Source: Streptomyces sp. TLI_171 (GTDB taxonomy: Bacteria > Actinomycetota > Actinomycetes > Streptomycetales > Streptomycetaceae). From it: a DNA stretch of 64,000 bases. The stretch is from positions 4,960,001 to 5,024,000 of the forward strand of contig NZ_RAPS01000001.1 in assembly GCF_003610255.1 (NCBI RefSeq). The letters run 5' to 3'. Below the pieces are notes generated by a model. It saw only the letters and a program-made list of their open reading frames with translations, did not search any database and was not told where the DNA came from. Position numbers and translations under genes: made by a program. Positions 1-8,084 of the stretch are shown in pieces (position 1 is the stretch's first letter; each line of letters starts with the position of its first letter).

Positions 1-1
1 C

Positions 2-631
2 GAGGTGTTCATCCGCTCGATGGCGACCCGCGGCCACCTCGGCGGCCTGGCCTGGGCCGCCCCGCAGGCGCTGCGGGTGCTGGACGGGGCGGGCTGCGAC
101 GTGATCCTGGTCGAGACCGTCGGCGTCGGCCAGTCCGAGGTGGAGATCGCCGCGCAGGCCGACACCTCGGTGGTGCTGCTCGCCCCCGGCATGGGCGACG
201 GCATCCAGGCCGCGAAGGCGGGCATCCTGGAGATCGGCGACGTCTTCGTGGTCAACAAGGCCGACCGGGACGGCGCCGACGCCACCGCCCGCGAGCTCAA
301 CCACATGCTCGGCCTGGGGGAGTCCCGGCAGGCCGGTGACTGGCGGCCGCCGATCGTGAAGACCGTCGCCGCCCGCGGCGAGGGCCTCGACGAACTCGTC
401 GAGGCCCTGGAGAAGCACCACAGCTGGCTCGCCGAGACCGGTGAACTCGCCGCCCGTCGCCGCCGCCGGGCCGCGCAGGAGGTCGAGGCGATCACCCTCG
501 CCGCCCTGCGCGCCCGGATCGGCGACCTGCGCGGCGACCGCCACCTGGACGCCCTGGCCGGGCAGGTCGCCGCGGGCGAACTCGACCCGTACGCGGCAGC
601 CGATCAGCTCGTGGCCGAACTCACCGGGTGA
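2..631 (+). CDS. meaB: MeaB-type GTPase chaperone of B12-dependent mutase (3' part)
   Basis: This is the C-terminal part of a G3E/SIMIBI P-loop GTPase of the MeaB/ArgK family. The reading frame is open to the left edge, so the start and the Walker A loop lie outside the window. The visible DVILVETVGVGQSE stretch is the switch/Walker B region, and VNKAD is the guanine-specificity (G4) motif. The arginine-rich C-terminal helices are typical of the dimerisation arm. MeaB proteins gate adenosylcobalamin loading and protect methylmalonyl-CoA or isobutyryl-CoA mutases from inactivation, and an icmA gene lies 13 kb downstream. The gene converges on the marR gene with only 18 bp between them. Confidence 0.9.
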   Translation, partial: EVFIRSMATRGHLGGLAWAAPQALRVLDGAGCDVILVETVGVGQSEVEIAAQADTSVVLLAPGMGDGIQAAKAGILEIGDVFVVNKADRDGADATARELNHMLGLGESRQAGDWRPPIVKTVAARGEGLDELVEALEKHHSWLAETGELAARRRRRAAQEVEAITLAALRARIGDLRGDRHLDALAGQVAAGELDPYAAADQLVAELTG

Positions 632-649
632 GAACGGGCCCGGCCGGGC

Positions 650-1168
650 CTAGCCCCGGCCGCGCAGGCCGCGGAGGTGCTCGGCGATGGGGGCGAGGGC
701 TGCGTAGAGTGCGTCGAGCTGTTCGTCGGTGAGCCGGTCGATGAAGTGCTCGCGGACGCTGCGGACGTGGTCCGGGGCGACCTTGCGCAGGGTGTCCCAG
801 CCGTGGTCGGTGAGGTGGGCGTAGAGTCCTCGGCGGTCGCCGGGGCACTCCTGGCGCAGCACCAGGCCGGCCGTCTCCATCCGGGTGATCTGGTGGGAGA
901 GGCGGCTCTTGGACTGCAGGGTGGCGGTGGCCAGGTCGGTCATCCGCATCCGGCGGTCGGGGGACTCGGAGAGCACGACCAGGATCTCGTAGTCGTTGAT
1001 GGCGAGGTTGTGGGCCTGCAGTTCCCGGCTCAGCTGGTGGTCGAGCAGCTTGCCGACCTCCAGGTGGGCGCGCCAGAACCGCTGCTCGCGGGCGGTCAGC
1101 CAGGGGGTCTCCGCCTCCGCGTCGCGGGAGGGGGAGACCGCCGGCGCTTCGGTGACGGGGGTATCCAT
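650..1168 (-). CDS. MarR-family transcriptional regulator
   Basis: This 172-residue winged-helix protein has the MarR architecture: N-terminal dimerisation helices (WLTAREQRFWRAHLEVGK), a recognition helix region (SKSRLSHQITRME) and a wing containing DRRGLYAHLT. An upstream in-frame ATG exists at 1189, but the ATG at 1168 is preferred. The upstream ATG lies inside a perfect palindrome, and a TATACT -10 element ends 7 nt before the 1168 ATG, which suggests leaderless transcription. The gene is divergent from the metallo-beta-lactamase-fold gene at 1362 and likely represses itself and perhaps that gene. The ligand is unknown. Confidence 0.85.
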   Translation of the reverse strand: MDTPVTEAPAVSPSRDAEAETPWLTAREQRFWRAHLEVGKLLDHQLSRELQAHNLAINDYEILVVLSESPDRRMRMTDLATATLQSKSRLSHQITRMETAGLVLRQECPGDRRGLYAHLTDHGWDTLRKVAPDHVRSVREHFIDRLTDEQLDALYAALAPIAEHLRGLRGRG

Positions 1169-1175
1169 GGATCCG

Positions 1176-1199
1176 AGTATAGCCGACATTGTTCAATGT
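1176..1199 (-). promoter_or_regulatory. Promoter of the marR gene with embedded palindromic operator
   Basis: Read toward marR, a TATACT -10 hexamer (1181-1176) is followed after 7 nt by the ATG at 1168. A perfect 14-bp palindrome, ACATTG-TT-CAATGT (1186-1199), lies just upstream of it, in the spacer/-35 zone. Its size and position suit a MarR dimer that blocks RNA polymerase. No protein-binding data are available; this is read from sequence only. Confidence 0.55.
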
Positions 1200-1292
1200 T
1201 GTACGAATTCACACGCCGCGGCTCCGGAGCGGCTCCCGCCCGCGTCCGGCGATCGCTCCGTGCCCGCACAACCGCCGCCCCGCTTGGGCGAG

Positions 1293-1354
1293 TTGAACCG
1301 GTCATGTTCAATCTGTGGGCCGGAGTCGGACGGTGACGCCGAGTTAGGCATAAT
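1293..1354 (+). promoter_or_regulatory. Candidate leaderless promoter of MBL-fold gene with inverted repeat
   Basis: An inverted repeat TTGAAC (1293-1298) / GTTCAA (1306-1311) shares the TTCAA core with the marR palindrome. Downstream, a weak -35 (TCGGAC, 1326-1331) is followed after 17 nt by CATAAT (1349-1354), which ends 7 nt before the ATG at 1362. This suggests a leaderless transcript and possible co-control by the divergent MarR protein. Confidence 0.4.
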
Positions 1355-1361
1355 CGCGCCC

Positions 1362-2354
1362 ATGACGACGCCGACCGCGAACTTCCATTCGATAGCCGAC
1401 GGTGTGTACGCATGGCAGCCGCAGCAGCGGGGTTGGGGCCTGGCCAACTGCGGCCTGGTGGCCTCCGCCGACACCGCGCTGTGGATCGACACCCCGTACG
1501 ACCGCACGCTGGCCGGTGAGTTCCTGGACCGCAGTCGCGCCGTCCTCGCGCCGGGCGTCACCGTGGACCGGATCGTCGTCACGCACGCCAACGGCGACCA
1601 CATGTGGGGGGCCGGCGTCCTCCCCGACGCCGAGATCATCGCCACCCGCGAGGCGCTGCACCACATCGCCTACGAGCCGACCCCCGAGCAGCAGCACGCC
1701 CTGCTGAACACCCTCGACCCGGCCAGCGACACCGGCGCCTACCTGCACGAGCACTTCGGCTGCTTCGACTGGTCCGACACCCCGCCGGTGACCCCGGACA
1801 CCGTGTTCACCGGCGAGCTCGAACTGCGGGTCGGCGACCTCCCGGTGCAGATCAGCAGCCTCCCGCCGGCCCACACCAGCGGCGACCTGATCGTCCACCT
1901 GCCCACCCGCTCCACCGTGTTCACCGGCGACATCGTCTTCGGCTCCACCGCCGAACGCCCCGGCGACCACGCCGTGCACTGGGCCGGCCCGCTCGGCAAC
2001 ATCGTCGACGCCGTCGAGCGGCTGCTCGACACCGGCGCCGAGACGGTCGTCCCCGGCCACGGCCCGCTGCTCACCCGCGCCGACCTGCGCGCCCACGCCG
2101 GCTACCTCCGGTACCTGCGCGACCGCGCGCACGCCCTGCACGCCGCCGGCGTCCCGCTCGCCGACGCCGCCCGGACCGTGCTGGACGAGCGCCGCTACCC
2201 CGAACTCGGCCTGCCCGAGCGGCTGCTGGTCACCCTCGGCACCGAGTACCGGCACCTCGACGGCGCCGAACCGCCCGCCATGCTGGAGGTGGTCGGCCGG
2301 ATGGCCGGCCTGGCCCGGCAGCGCGCCGCCGAAGGCGCCACCAGCACCGTCTGA
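1362..2354 (+). CDS. Metallo-beta-lactamase-fold hydrolase
   Basis: This 330-residue protein has the MBL fold. The zinc signature is THANGDHMWG, an HxNxDH variant of the usual HxHxDH. Later ligand regions are PPAHTSGDLIV, FTGDIVF and VPGHGPL. The variant occurs in actinobacterial MBL-fold proteins of unknown substrate, so activity should not be assumed to be beta-lactamase. The ATG at 1362 is chosen because the longer frame runs backwards through the marR gene. The gene ends 30 bp before cvnA and could be co-transcribed with the conservon. It is divergent from marR. Confidence 0.8.
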   Translation: MTTPTANFHSIADGVYAWQPQQRGWGLANCGLVASADTALWIDTPYDRTLAGEFLDRSRAVLAPGVTVDRIVVTHANGDHMWGAGVLPDAEIIATREALHHIAYEPTPEQQHALLNTLDPASDTGAYLHEHFGCFDWSDTPPVTPDTVFTGELELRVGDLPVQISSLPPAHTSGDLIVHLPTRSTVFTGDIVFGSTAERPGDHAVHWAGPLGNIVDAVERLLDTGAETVVPGHGPLLTRADLRAHAGYLRYLRDRAHALHAAGVPLADAARTVLDERRYPELGLPERLLVTLGTEYRHLDGAEPPAMLEVVGRMAGLARQRAAEGATSTV

Positions 2355-2384
2355 CCCGCAAGCGACGACACCCCCGAGGACCCC

Positions 2385-3761
2385 ATGGTCGAGATCGTGC
2401 TCGCTCTGCTGGCCGGCGCCGCCCTGACCGCCGGCCCCCTGCTGTGGTCCGCCCGGCGCGCCGTCCGCACCGCCCGGGCGGCCGGCCGGCGTGCCACCGA
2501 CGCCGAGAACCGCGCCGACGGCGCCGTCCAACGGGCGCTGGCCGCCGAGGAGAACGCCAGGGCCGCCGACGGCCGGGCCCGGGCCGCCGAGGCCCGGCAC
2601 ACCGTCGCCGAGGCCCGGCTGGCCGCGGCCGTCCGCGAGGCCGCCCACCTCGCGCACGAACGGCTGCCCGCCGCCGCCACCGCGCTCACCCACCCCCGCA
2701 CCCCCGTCCCCGGCCCGCTCGACCCCGCCGCCGGCGCCGAGGACCTGCACCGCGCCCTGGACGCCGCGCTCGGCGCGGCCGTCCGCGCCGTGCTCGCCGA
2801 ACGCGAGCGCACCGACGCCGCCGCCCGGGCCGCCCTGCGCGGCGCCGCCTCCAAGATCCAGGCGCTGCTGATCCAGGTCCGCTCGCTGCTGGAGGAGATC
2901 CAGCTCAGCGTCGACGACCCCCGGCTGCTCGCGCTGGACTTCCGCAACGAACTGACGCTCCGCCGGGTGCAGTCCCTCGCGGTGCTCTCCGGCGCCTGGC
3001 CCGGCATGACCCGGGAGGACTCCCCGCTCGCCGAACTCTGCGTCGGCGCGCAGTCCCGGGTGGCCGGCTACGCCCGCGTCGAGATCACCAACCACCTGCG
3101 CGAACCCCGGCTGGCGGTGGCCGCCCGGGCCGCCGAACCGGTCGCCATCGCGCTCGCCGAGATCCTCGGCAACGCCACCGCCTACTCCCACCCCGAGACC
3201 CGGGTGGTCGTCTCCATCGAACAGGGCAGCTCCGGCGCCCTGGTGGTGGTCGACGACATGGGCGTCGGCATGGAGCCCGATCAGCTGGAGCGGGCCGGCG
3301 ACCTGCTCGACGGCCAGGCCGAGGTGCTGCTCACCGAACTCGGCGACCCGCCGCAGGCCGGCTTCGCCGTGATCGGCCTGCTCTGCCGGCAGTTCGGCTT
3401 CGGCTGCCGGGTCGAGCCGTCGCCGTACGGCGGCGTCCGGGCGATCCTGCGGCTGCCCGCCGACCTGCTCACGCTGACCGACCCGGGCGCCCGGCTGTCC
3501 GCGCTCGCGCCCCGCCCGATCACCCAGACCGCGCCGGTGTTCGACGCGGGCGACGCGCTCCCGACCCGCAAGCGCCGCGCCCCCCGCGTCCCGCAGCAGG
3601 ACGCCCCGTCCACCCTCCCCGCCCCGGCGGGCAGCACCCCCGACCGGGCCCGCAGCGCGTGGGCGGCCCTGCAGTCCGGCACCGCGGCCGGGCGCAGCGC
3701 CGCACTCGACGACCCGAGCCCGCAGGGACCCGCCGCACCCGAAGGAGTCGAAACCCCGTGA
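2385..3761 (+). CDS. cvnA: Conservon sensor-kinase-like ATPase CvnA
   Basis: This 458-residue protein starts with a membrane segment (about residues 3-24). An alanine/arginine-rich coiled-coil of about 100 residues follows, then a GHKL-type ATPase region with an N-box (EILGNATAYSHP) and a G1-like box (VVVDDMGVGM). The C-terminal tail is Pro/Ala-rich and disordered. No phosphoacceptor H-box is obvious, as is usual for conservon kinases. It is the first gene of the five-gene conservon; its stop overlaps the cvnB GTG. Conservon proteins are known to form a membrane-associated complex resembling eukaryotic G-protein signalling. A GAGGA ribosome site precedes the ATG. Confidence 0.85.
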   Translation: MVEIVLALLAGAALTAGPLLWSARRAVRTARAAGRRATDAENRADGAVQRALAAEENARAADGRARAAEARHTVAEARLAAAVREAAHLAHERLPAAATALTHPRTPVPGPLDPAAGAEDLHRALDAALGAAVRAVLAERERTDAAARAALRGAASKIQALLIQVRSLLEEIQLSVDDPRLLALDFRNELTLRRVQSLAVLSGAWPGMTREDSPLAELCVGAQSRVAGYARVEITNHLREPRLAVAARAAEPVAIALAEILGNATAYSHPETRVVVSIEQGSSGALVVVDDMGVGMEPDQLERAGDLLDGQAEVLLTELGDPPQAGFAVIGLLCRQFGFGCRVEPSPYGGVRAILRLPADLLTLTDPGARLSALAPRPITQTAPVFDAGDALPTRKRRAPRVPQQDAPSTLPAPAGSTPDRARSAWAALQSGTAAGRSAALDDPSPQGPAAPEGVETP

Positions 3762-4177
3762 CCGCCCAGCTCCGCCGCCACACCGAGGACCTGTCCTGGG
3801 TCCTCACCCCGCTGCTCGACCTGCCCGGGGTGCAGAACGCCGTGATCGCCACCGGCGACGGCCTGGTCACCGGCCACTCCGCCGACCTCGGCCGGGACGG
3901 CGCCGACCGGGTCGCCGCGATGACCGCCTCGCTGCACGCCGCCGCCCGAGCCTTCACCACCGCGTTCACCGGCCGCGAGCAGATCCGGCTGAACCAGACC
4001 GTGGTGGAGTCCGAGGACGGCTACGCCGTGGTCACCCCCGCCGGCGAGAACTCCTCGCTCGCGGTGTTCGCCACCGCCGGCGCCGACCTCGGCACCATCG
4101 CGTACCAGATGCAGGTCCAGGTCGCCGCGCTCGCCAGAGCCCTCGCCAGCCCCGCCCGGGAGGCGAGTGGCACATGA
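3758..4177 (+). CDS. cvnB: Conservon roadblock/LC7-domain protein CvnB
   Basis: This 139-residue protein is a single roadblock/LC7 (Robl_LC7) domain. The hallmark opening is DLSWVLTPLLDLPGVQNAVIATGDGLV, read here as residues 10-36. Such proteins regulate small GTPases, here presumably CvnD. The GTG start overlaps the cvnA stop (GTGA) and is preceded by GAAGGAG. The stop overlaps the cvnC start (ATGA), which indicates translational coupling. The upstream part of the open frame is an antisense-like shadow of cvnA and is not coding. Confidence 0.88.
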   Translation: MTAQLRRHTEDLSWVLTPLLDLPGVQNAVIATGDGLVTGHSADLGRDGADRVAAMTASLHAAARAFTTAFTGREQIRLNQTVVESEDGYAVVTPAGENSSLAVFATAGADLGTIAYQMQVQVAALARALASPAREASGT

Positions 4178-4542
4178 CCGTCTCCAGCGGGCCCTTCGGC
4201 CCCAGCCGCCGCCTCGTCCCGGCCTACCTCGCCACCCACGGCCGCACCGCCGCACCCGGCGGGCACAGCCTGGAACGGCTCAGCGTGCTGCACGCCGCCG
4301 CCGACCTCCCGGCCGGACTCGGCGGCGAACACCGCCAGTTATGGGAACTGGTCCGCCCCGGCGCCCTGACCGTCGCCGAGGCCGCCGCCCACCTCCGGCT
4401 GCCGGTCAGCGCGACCGTGTTCATCGCCGCCGACCTGGCCGAACGCGGCGCCCTGAGCGTGCGCGCGCCGATCCCCAACGCCCAGCCGGTCAACCGGGAC
4501 CTCGCCGAAAGGCTCCTCAGTGGACTTCGCGCCCTCAAGTAG
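4174..4542 (+). CDS. cvnC: Conservon DUF742 protein CvnC (contains a TTA codon)
   Basis: This 122-residue DUF742 protein has a winged-helix-like core (LWELVRPGALTVAEAAAHLRLP). It opens with the family's RLVPAYLATHGRT motif, a variant of the usual R-PY--T-GRT. Leu56 is encoded by TTA (4339-4341). This codon is very rare in Streptomycetaceae and is read by the developmentally controlled bldA tRNA. The gene overlaps cvnB by 4 nt and cvnD by 23 nt. DUF742 proteins sit between the roadblock protein and the GTPase in all conservons; their biochemical role is unclear. Confidence 0.87.
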   Translation: MTVSSGPFGPSRRLVPAYLATHGRTAAPGGHSLERLSVLHAAADLPAGLGGEHRQLWELVRPGALTVAEAAAHLRLPVSATVFIAADLAERGALSVRAPIPNAQPVNRDLAERLLSGLRALK

Positions 4543-5161
4543 CACCGCCACCCTGCCCGGTGACGGACCGTCAGGCGCACCCGCCTACCTCCCCGCCACC
4601 GACCCGATCCTGATGAAACTCATGGTCACCGGGCCGTTCGGGGTCGGCAAGACCACCTTCGTGCGCACCCTGTCGGAGATCCCGACCCTGCACACCGAAG
4701 AGACCATGACCGCCCACGGCATCCCGGTCGACGACACCACCCGGACCCCGGGCAAGACCGCCACCACCGTGGCCGTCGACTTCGGCCGACTCACCCTCAC
4801 CGACGGCGAGTTCGTGCTGTACCTGTTCGGCACCCCGGGCCAGCGCCGCTTCCTCCCGCTCTGGGAGGACCTCGCCCGCGGCGCCCTCGGCGCGCTCATC
4901 CTCGCCGACACCCGCCGGCTCGCCGACGCCTTCGACGCCATGGACCTGATCGAGGAGGCCGGCCTGCCCTACGCGGTGGCCGTCAACCGCTTCCCCGACA
5001 CCCCGCCGATCGAGCTCGACAAGATCCGCGTCGCCCTCGACCTCGACCCGGCCACCCCGCTGCTCGAATGCGACGCCCGGGAACGCGACGGCTGCGTCGA
5101 CGCGCTGATCGCCCTGACCGAGCACGTCCTGGACCGCCTTCCCCAGGAGACCGCCCCATGA
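4520..5161 (+). CDS. cvnD: Conservon Ras-like GTPase CvnD
   Basis: This 213-residue ATP/GTP-binding protein has a clear P-loop, GPFGVGKTT (residues 38-46), and a switch-like LFGTPGQRRF (a DTPGQ-type Walker B variant). The specificity motif is VNRFPD where classical GTPases have NKxD. The GTG start lies inside cvnC and follows a GAAAGG site. The stop overlaps the P450 start (ATGA). By family it is the G-protein of the conservon, regulated by the roadblock and kinase-like partners. It may act on the P450 next to it. Confidence 0.88.
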   Translation: MDFAPSSSTATLPGDGPSGAPAYLPATDPILMKLMVTGPFGVGKTTFVRTLSEIPTLHTEETMTAHGIPVDDTTRTPGKTATTVAVDFGRLTLTDGEFVLYLFGTPGQRRFLPLWEDLARGALGALILADTRRLADAFDAMDLIEEAGLPYAVAVNRFPDTPPIELDKIRVALDLDPATPLLECDARERDGCVDALIALTEHVLDRLPQETAP

Positions 5162-6333
5162 CCCGCACCGCCCTGTTCGGCCCGCAGTTCGCCGCGGACC
5201 CGCACACCCACTACGCCCGGCTGCGCGACCGCGGCCCGCTCGCCCCGGTCCAACTCGCCCCCGGCGTCGACGCCTGGCTGGTCACCGACTACCACGTCGC
5301 CCTGGAGATCCTCCGCGACACCGAGACCTGGACCCGCGACGCCCGCCGCTGGCAGGCCACCCAGCCCGCCGACTCCCCGCTGCTGCCGCTGTTCGGCTGG
5401 CGCCCCACCGCGCTGTTCTCCGACGGCGAGACGCACGCCCGCTACCGCCAGGTCATCACCGACAGCGTGGGCATCCTCGAACCGCACCTGCTGCAGCGCG
5501 ACACCACCGCCGTCGCCGAGCAGCTGATCGCCGAATTCGCCGGCACCGGCAAGGCCGACCTGCTCGCCCAGTACGCCTACCGGCTGCCGCTGCTCATCCT
5601 CACCTCCTGGTACGGCATCCCCGACCCGGACATCGACCGGATCAGCGCCGCGATGAACCGCGCCTTCGAGTCGTCCACCGGCGCCGCCGCCGCGTACGCC
5701 GACCTGGTCGCCGTCATCACCGCACTGGTCGCCGAACGCCGCGAGGCGCCCCGGCACGACCTGATCTCGGCCTTCCTGAATCACCCGGCGAAGCTCGCCG
5801 ACGAAGAGGTCGTCCGGCACATCACGCTGACCCTGATGGCGGGTCACGAGCCGACCGCCAACCTCACCGCCAACGCGCTGCTGCGGATGCTCTCCGACGA
5901 CCGCTACGCCGGCTCCCTGCACAGCGGCGCGATGACCGCGCACGACGCAGTCAACGAGGTGCTCTGGAACGACCCGCCGCTGTCCAACTTCTCCCCGCAC
6001 TACCCGCGCCGGGACATCGTCTTCCACGGCACCGCGCTCACCCCCGAGCAGCCGGTCCTGGTCTCCTACGCCTCCGCCAACGCCCAGGCGGCGCTGCCCC
6101 CTTCGGAGGCCGAATCGCTCGGCGGCTCCTACGCCCACCTCGCCTGGGGGGCCGGACCGCACCGCTGCCCGGCCCGCCAGCCCGCGGTCCTGATGGCCGT
6201 CACCGCGATCGAGTACCTGATCAGCCGCCTCACCGACCTCCGGCTGGCCGTCCCCCCGGACACCGTCACCTGGCGCCAGGGGCCGATCCACCGCGCCCTG
6301 ACCGCCCTCCCGGTCGAGTTCACCGCCCTCTGA
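5158..6333 (+). CDS. cvnE: Conservon cytochrome P450, CYP157-like, without ExxR arginine
   Basis: This 391-residue P450 has the I-helix AGHEPT motif (about 228-233) and a heme loop WGAGPHRCPAR with the axial thiolate Cys337. The K-helix reads E267-V-L-W270, so the arginine of the near-universal ExxR motif is replaced by Trp. This matches the CYP157 family, where the arginine is known to be absent. It is the last gene of the conservon and overlaps cvnD by 4 nt. CYP157 proteins are typical conservon partners with no assigned substrate. Catalytic activity cannot be inferred from sequence. Confidence 0.88.
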   Translation: MTRTALFGPQFAADPHTHYARLRDRGPLAPVQLAPGVDAWLVTDYHVALEILRDTETWTRDARRWQATQPADSPLLPLFGWRPTALFSDGETHARYRQVITDSVGILEPHLLQRDTTAVAEQLIAEFAGTGKADLLAQYAYRLPLLILTSWYGIPDPDIDRISAAMNRAFESSTGAAAAYADLVAVITALVAERREAPRHDLISAFLNHPAKLADEEVVRHITLTLMAGHEPTANLTANALLRMLSDDRYAGSLHSGAMTAHDAVNEVLWNDPPLSNFSPHYPRRDIVFHGTALTPEQPVLVSYASANAQAALPPSEAESLGGSYAHLAWGAGPHRCPARQPAVLMAVTAIEYLISRLTDLRLAVPPDTVTWRQGPIHRALTALPVEFTAL

Positions 6334-6344
6334 GACCCGACCCG

Positions 6345-6399
6345 TCAGGGGCGCGGGGAATCTGCTGCGCGAGCGGAGGAGGACACTCAGGGGCGCGGG
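6345..6399. repeat. Direct repeat between convergent genes
   Basis: A 13-bp direct repeat, TCAGGGGCGCGGG, occurs at 6345-6357 and 6387-6399, between the P450 stop and the AIM24 stop. It resembles a GC-rich intergenic motif that is common in Streptomyces genomes. No gene is present here. Confidence 0.5.
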
Positions 6400-7434
6400 T
6401 CAGAGGCCGAAGCGGCGGCCGAGGTCGCCGAGGTTCCCCAGGCCCGGGACGTTCACGTTCGGGAGCTGCTGCCCGCTCTGGTGCGGGACGCCGCCGCCCG
6501 GGACGCCGGGCTCCGCGGCGACGACGCCGACGGAGCGTTCGGCCATCAGGGTCTCGGAGGACTGCATCAGCACCTGGCCGGCGCCGATGAACTCGAACTG
6601 GTGCTCCTCGCCGCTGGCGCCGCCGAGCCCGGTCAGGTGCCGCAGGCCGCCGATGAGGCCGTGCATGTAGCTGTGGTCGTAGTGGTGGCACGGCGCGGGG
6701 CAGTCGGCCCAGCCGACCAGGGCCTGCGGGTCGACCCTGACGGGCGGTTCGACGAAGTGCACGGGCCCGTTGGAGGCGGCGACGAACTTGCCGGTGCCGA
6801 TCAGGGTGAGGAACCCGGGGATGATCGACTGCTTGAGCTGCAGGGTGGGTTCGAAGGCCAGCAGGTTGCCCGAACGGACCGTCAGGTTGCCGTTCTCCAG
6901 GTCGTAGGAGTTGAGGTCGAAGGCGCGGTCGGCGAGCAGCAGCTTGCCGTGGCCCTCGGCGACGACCCAGTCCGAGGCGTGCAGCGGGGAGTTGAAGTTC
7001 CGCTCCAGCAACTGGTCGATCGCGCCGCGGCCGATCCCGGAGAAGCGCATGTCGCCGTAGTAGGCGATCATCTTGCCCTTCTGCAGGTAGTACGCGCCGT
7101 TCAGGTCGACCGAGAAGCAGTACGGGTTGACGTTGTCGTTGGCGGGCAGCGTGGACGGGTCCCAGACCTTGGGGCCCTCGCCGCCGGGCGGCTGGAACAT
7201 CGGGGCGCCGAACTGCCCGGCCGGCGGCGCCTGGTAGGGCTGCTGGGGCGGCATGCCGACCTGGGTGGCCTGGTAGGACTGCTGGTACTGCTGCTGGGAG
7301 TACCCGCCCTGCTGCTGCGGCGGGTACGGCTGTCCCTGCGGCGGGTAGGGCTGACCCTGCTGGGGGTACGGCTGCCCGGGCTGCGGCGGGTAGGGCGGCT
7401 GCTGGCCGTAGGGCTGCTGCGGGGGGTAGGACAT
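6400..7434 (-). CDS. AIM24-family protein with Pro/Gln/Tyr-rich N-terminus
   Basis: This 344-residue protein begins with a low-complexity tail of about 60 residues built from repeats such as GQPYPPQ and QQYQQ, followed by an AIM24 (TIGR00266-like) beta-rich domain. It is the last of three adjacent AIM24 paralogs; its ATG overlaps the stop of the middle gene (ATGA). AIM24 proteins have a double beta-barrel-like fold. Bacterial members are uncharacterised. The repeat tail resembles phase-separating or multimerising segments, which is inference. The start is fixed by the overlap. Confidence 0.8.
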   Translation of the reverse strand: MSYPPQQPYGQQPPYPPQPGQPYPQQGQPYPPQGQPYPPQQQGGYSQQQYQQSYQATQVGMPPQQPYQAPPAGQFGAPMFQPPGGEGPKVWDPSTLPANDNVNPYCFSVDLNGAYYLQKGKMIAYYGDMRFSGIGRGAIDQLLERNFNSPLHASDWVVAEGHGKLLLADRAFDLNSYDLENGNLTVRSGNLLAFEPTLQLKQSIIPGFLTLIGTGKFVAASNGPVHFVEPPVRVDPQALVGWADCPAPCHHYDHSYMHGLIGGLRHLTGLGGASGEEHQFEFIGAGQVLMQSSETLMAERSVGVVAAEPGVPGGGVPHQSGQQLPNVNVPGLGNLGDLGRRFGL

Positions 7435-8084
7435 CAGAGCTTCACCTCGCTGGCCTGCACGTAGACGATGCCGTGTCCGGAGAGTTCGAGCTGGAAGGCC
7501 TCGCCGGAGCCCCGTCCGATCATGTCGCGCCACCCGAGGGCGCTGGAGAGCTTGTTGGTGACCTGGCCGCGGTGGGCGACGTAGGCCTGCGGGTCCACGT
7601 GGACCGGCTGGTTCGGGGCGATCTGCAGCTCGACCACGCCGCCGTGGGCCATCACGGCGACCGCGCCGTGGCCGGTGAGCTGGGTGGTGAACAGGCCCTG
7701 TCCGGTGACCTGGCCGCGCACGACGCCCATCAGGCCGCCCTGCTGGCCCATGAACATGGTGGACTGCTGGAGGCTGCCCTCGAAGGCGAGCAGCCGGTCG
7801 GCCTCGACGTACAGGGTGTCGCCGGTCAGGTCGACCAGGTGCACGTGGTGGCCGCCGTGGCCGAACATCACCTCGCCCTGGCCCTCGACGGTCATCAGCG
7901 GGGTGTCCTCGTTGGCGACCCGGCGGCCGATCATCGACATCACGCCGCCCTGGCCGCCCATCGCGTTGGGCTTGAAGGTGACCTCGCCGGAGTAGCCGAG
8001 CATCGAGCCGCGCTGGGAGAAGATGCGCTGGCCGGGCAGCACCTTGGCCGAGATCATCTTGTTGTTGATCCGGGTGAAGGCCAT
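7434..8084 (-). CDS. AIM24-family protein (middle paralog)
   Basis: This 216-residue protein is essentially all AIM24 domain, beginning MAFTRINNKMISAKVLPGQR. It shares a pattern with its neighbours: a ...GSMLGYSGEV... strand, a G-rich middle and a C-terminal GHGIVYVQASE motif. No signal peptide or membrane helix is visible. It overlaps the upstream gene stop and the downstream gene start by 4 nt each, so the three genes are translationally coupled. The function is unknown. Confidence 0.82.
   Translation of the reverse strand: MAFTRINNKMISAKVLPGQRIFSQRGSMLGYSGEVTFKPNAMGGQGGVMSMIGRRVANEDTPLMTVEGQGEVMFGHGGHHVHLVDLTGDTLYVEADRLLAFEGSLQQSTMFMGQQGGLMGVVRGQVTGQGLFTTQLTGHGAVAVMAHGGVVELQIAPNQPVHVDPQAYVAHRGQVTNKLSSALGWRDMIGRGSGEAFQLELSGHGIVYVQASEVKL

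Noticed and set aside
1344..3191. 615-codon minus-strand open frame opposite the MBL and cvnA genes
   Set aside because: Gly/Ala/Val-rich composition typical of an antisense shadow in GC-rich DNA; no domain; overlaps two well-supported genes.
6345..6399. Direct repeat considered as an attachment site
   Set aside because: No integrase or mobile genes nearby; it is better explained as a common GC-rich intergenic motif.
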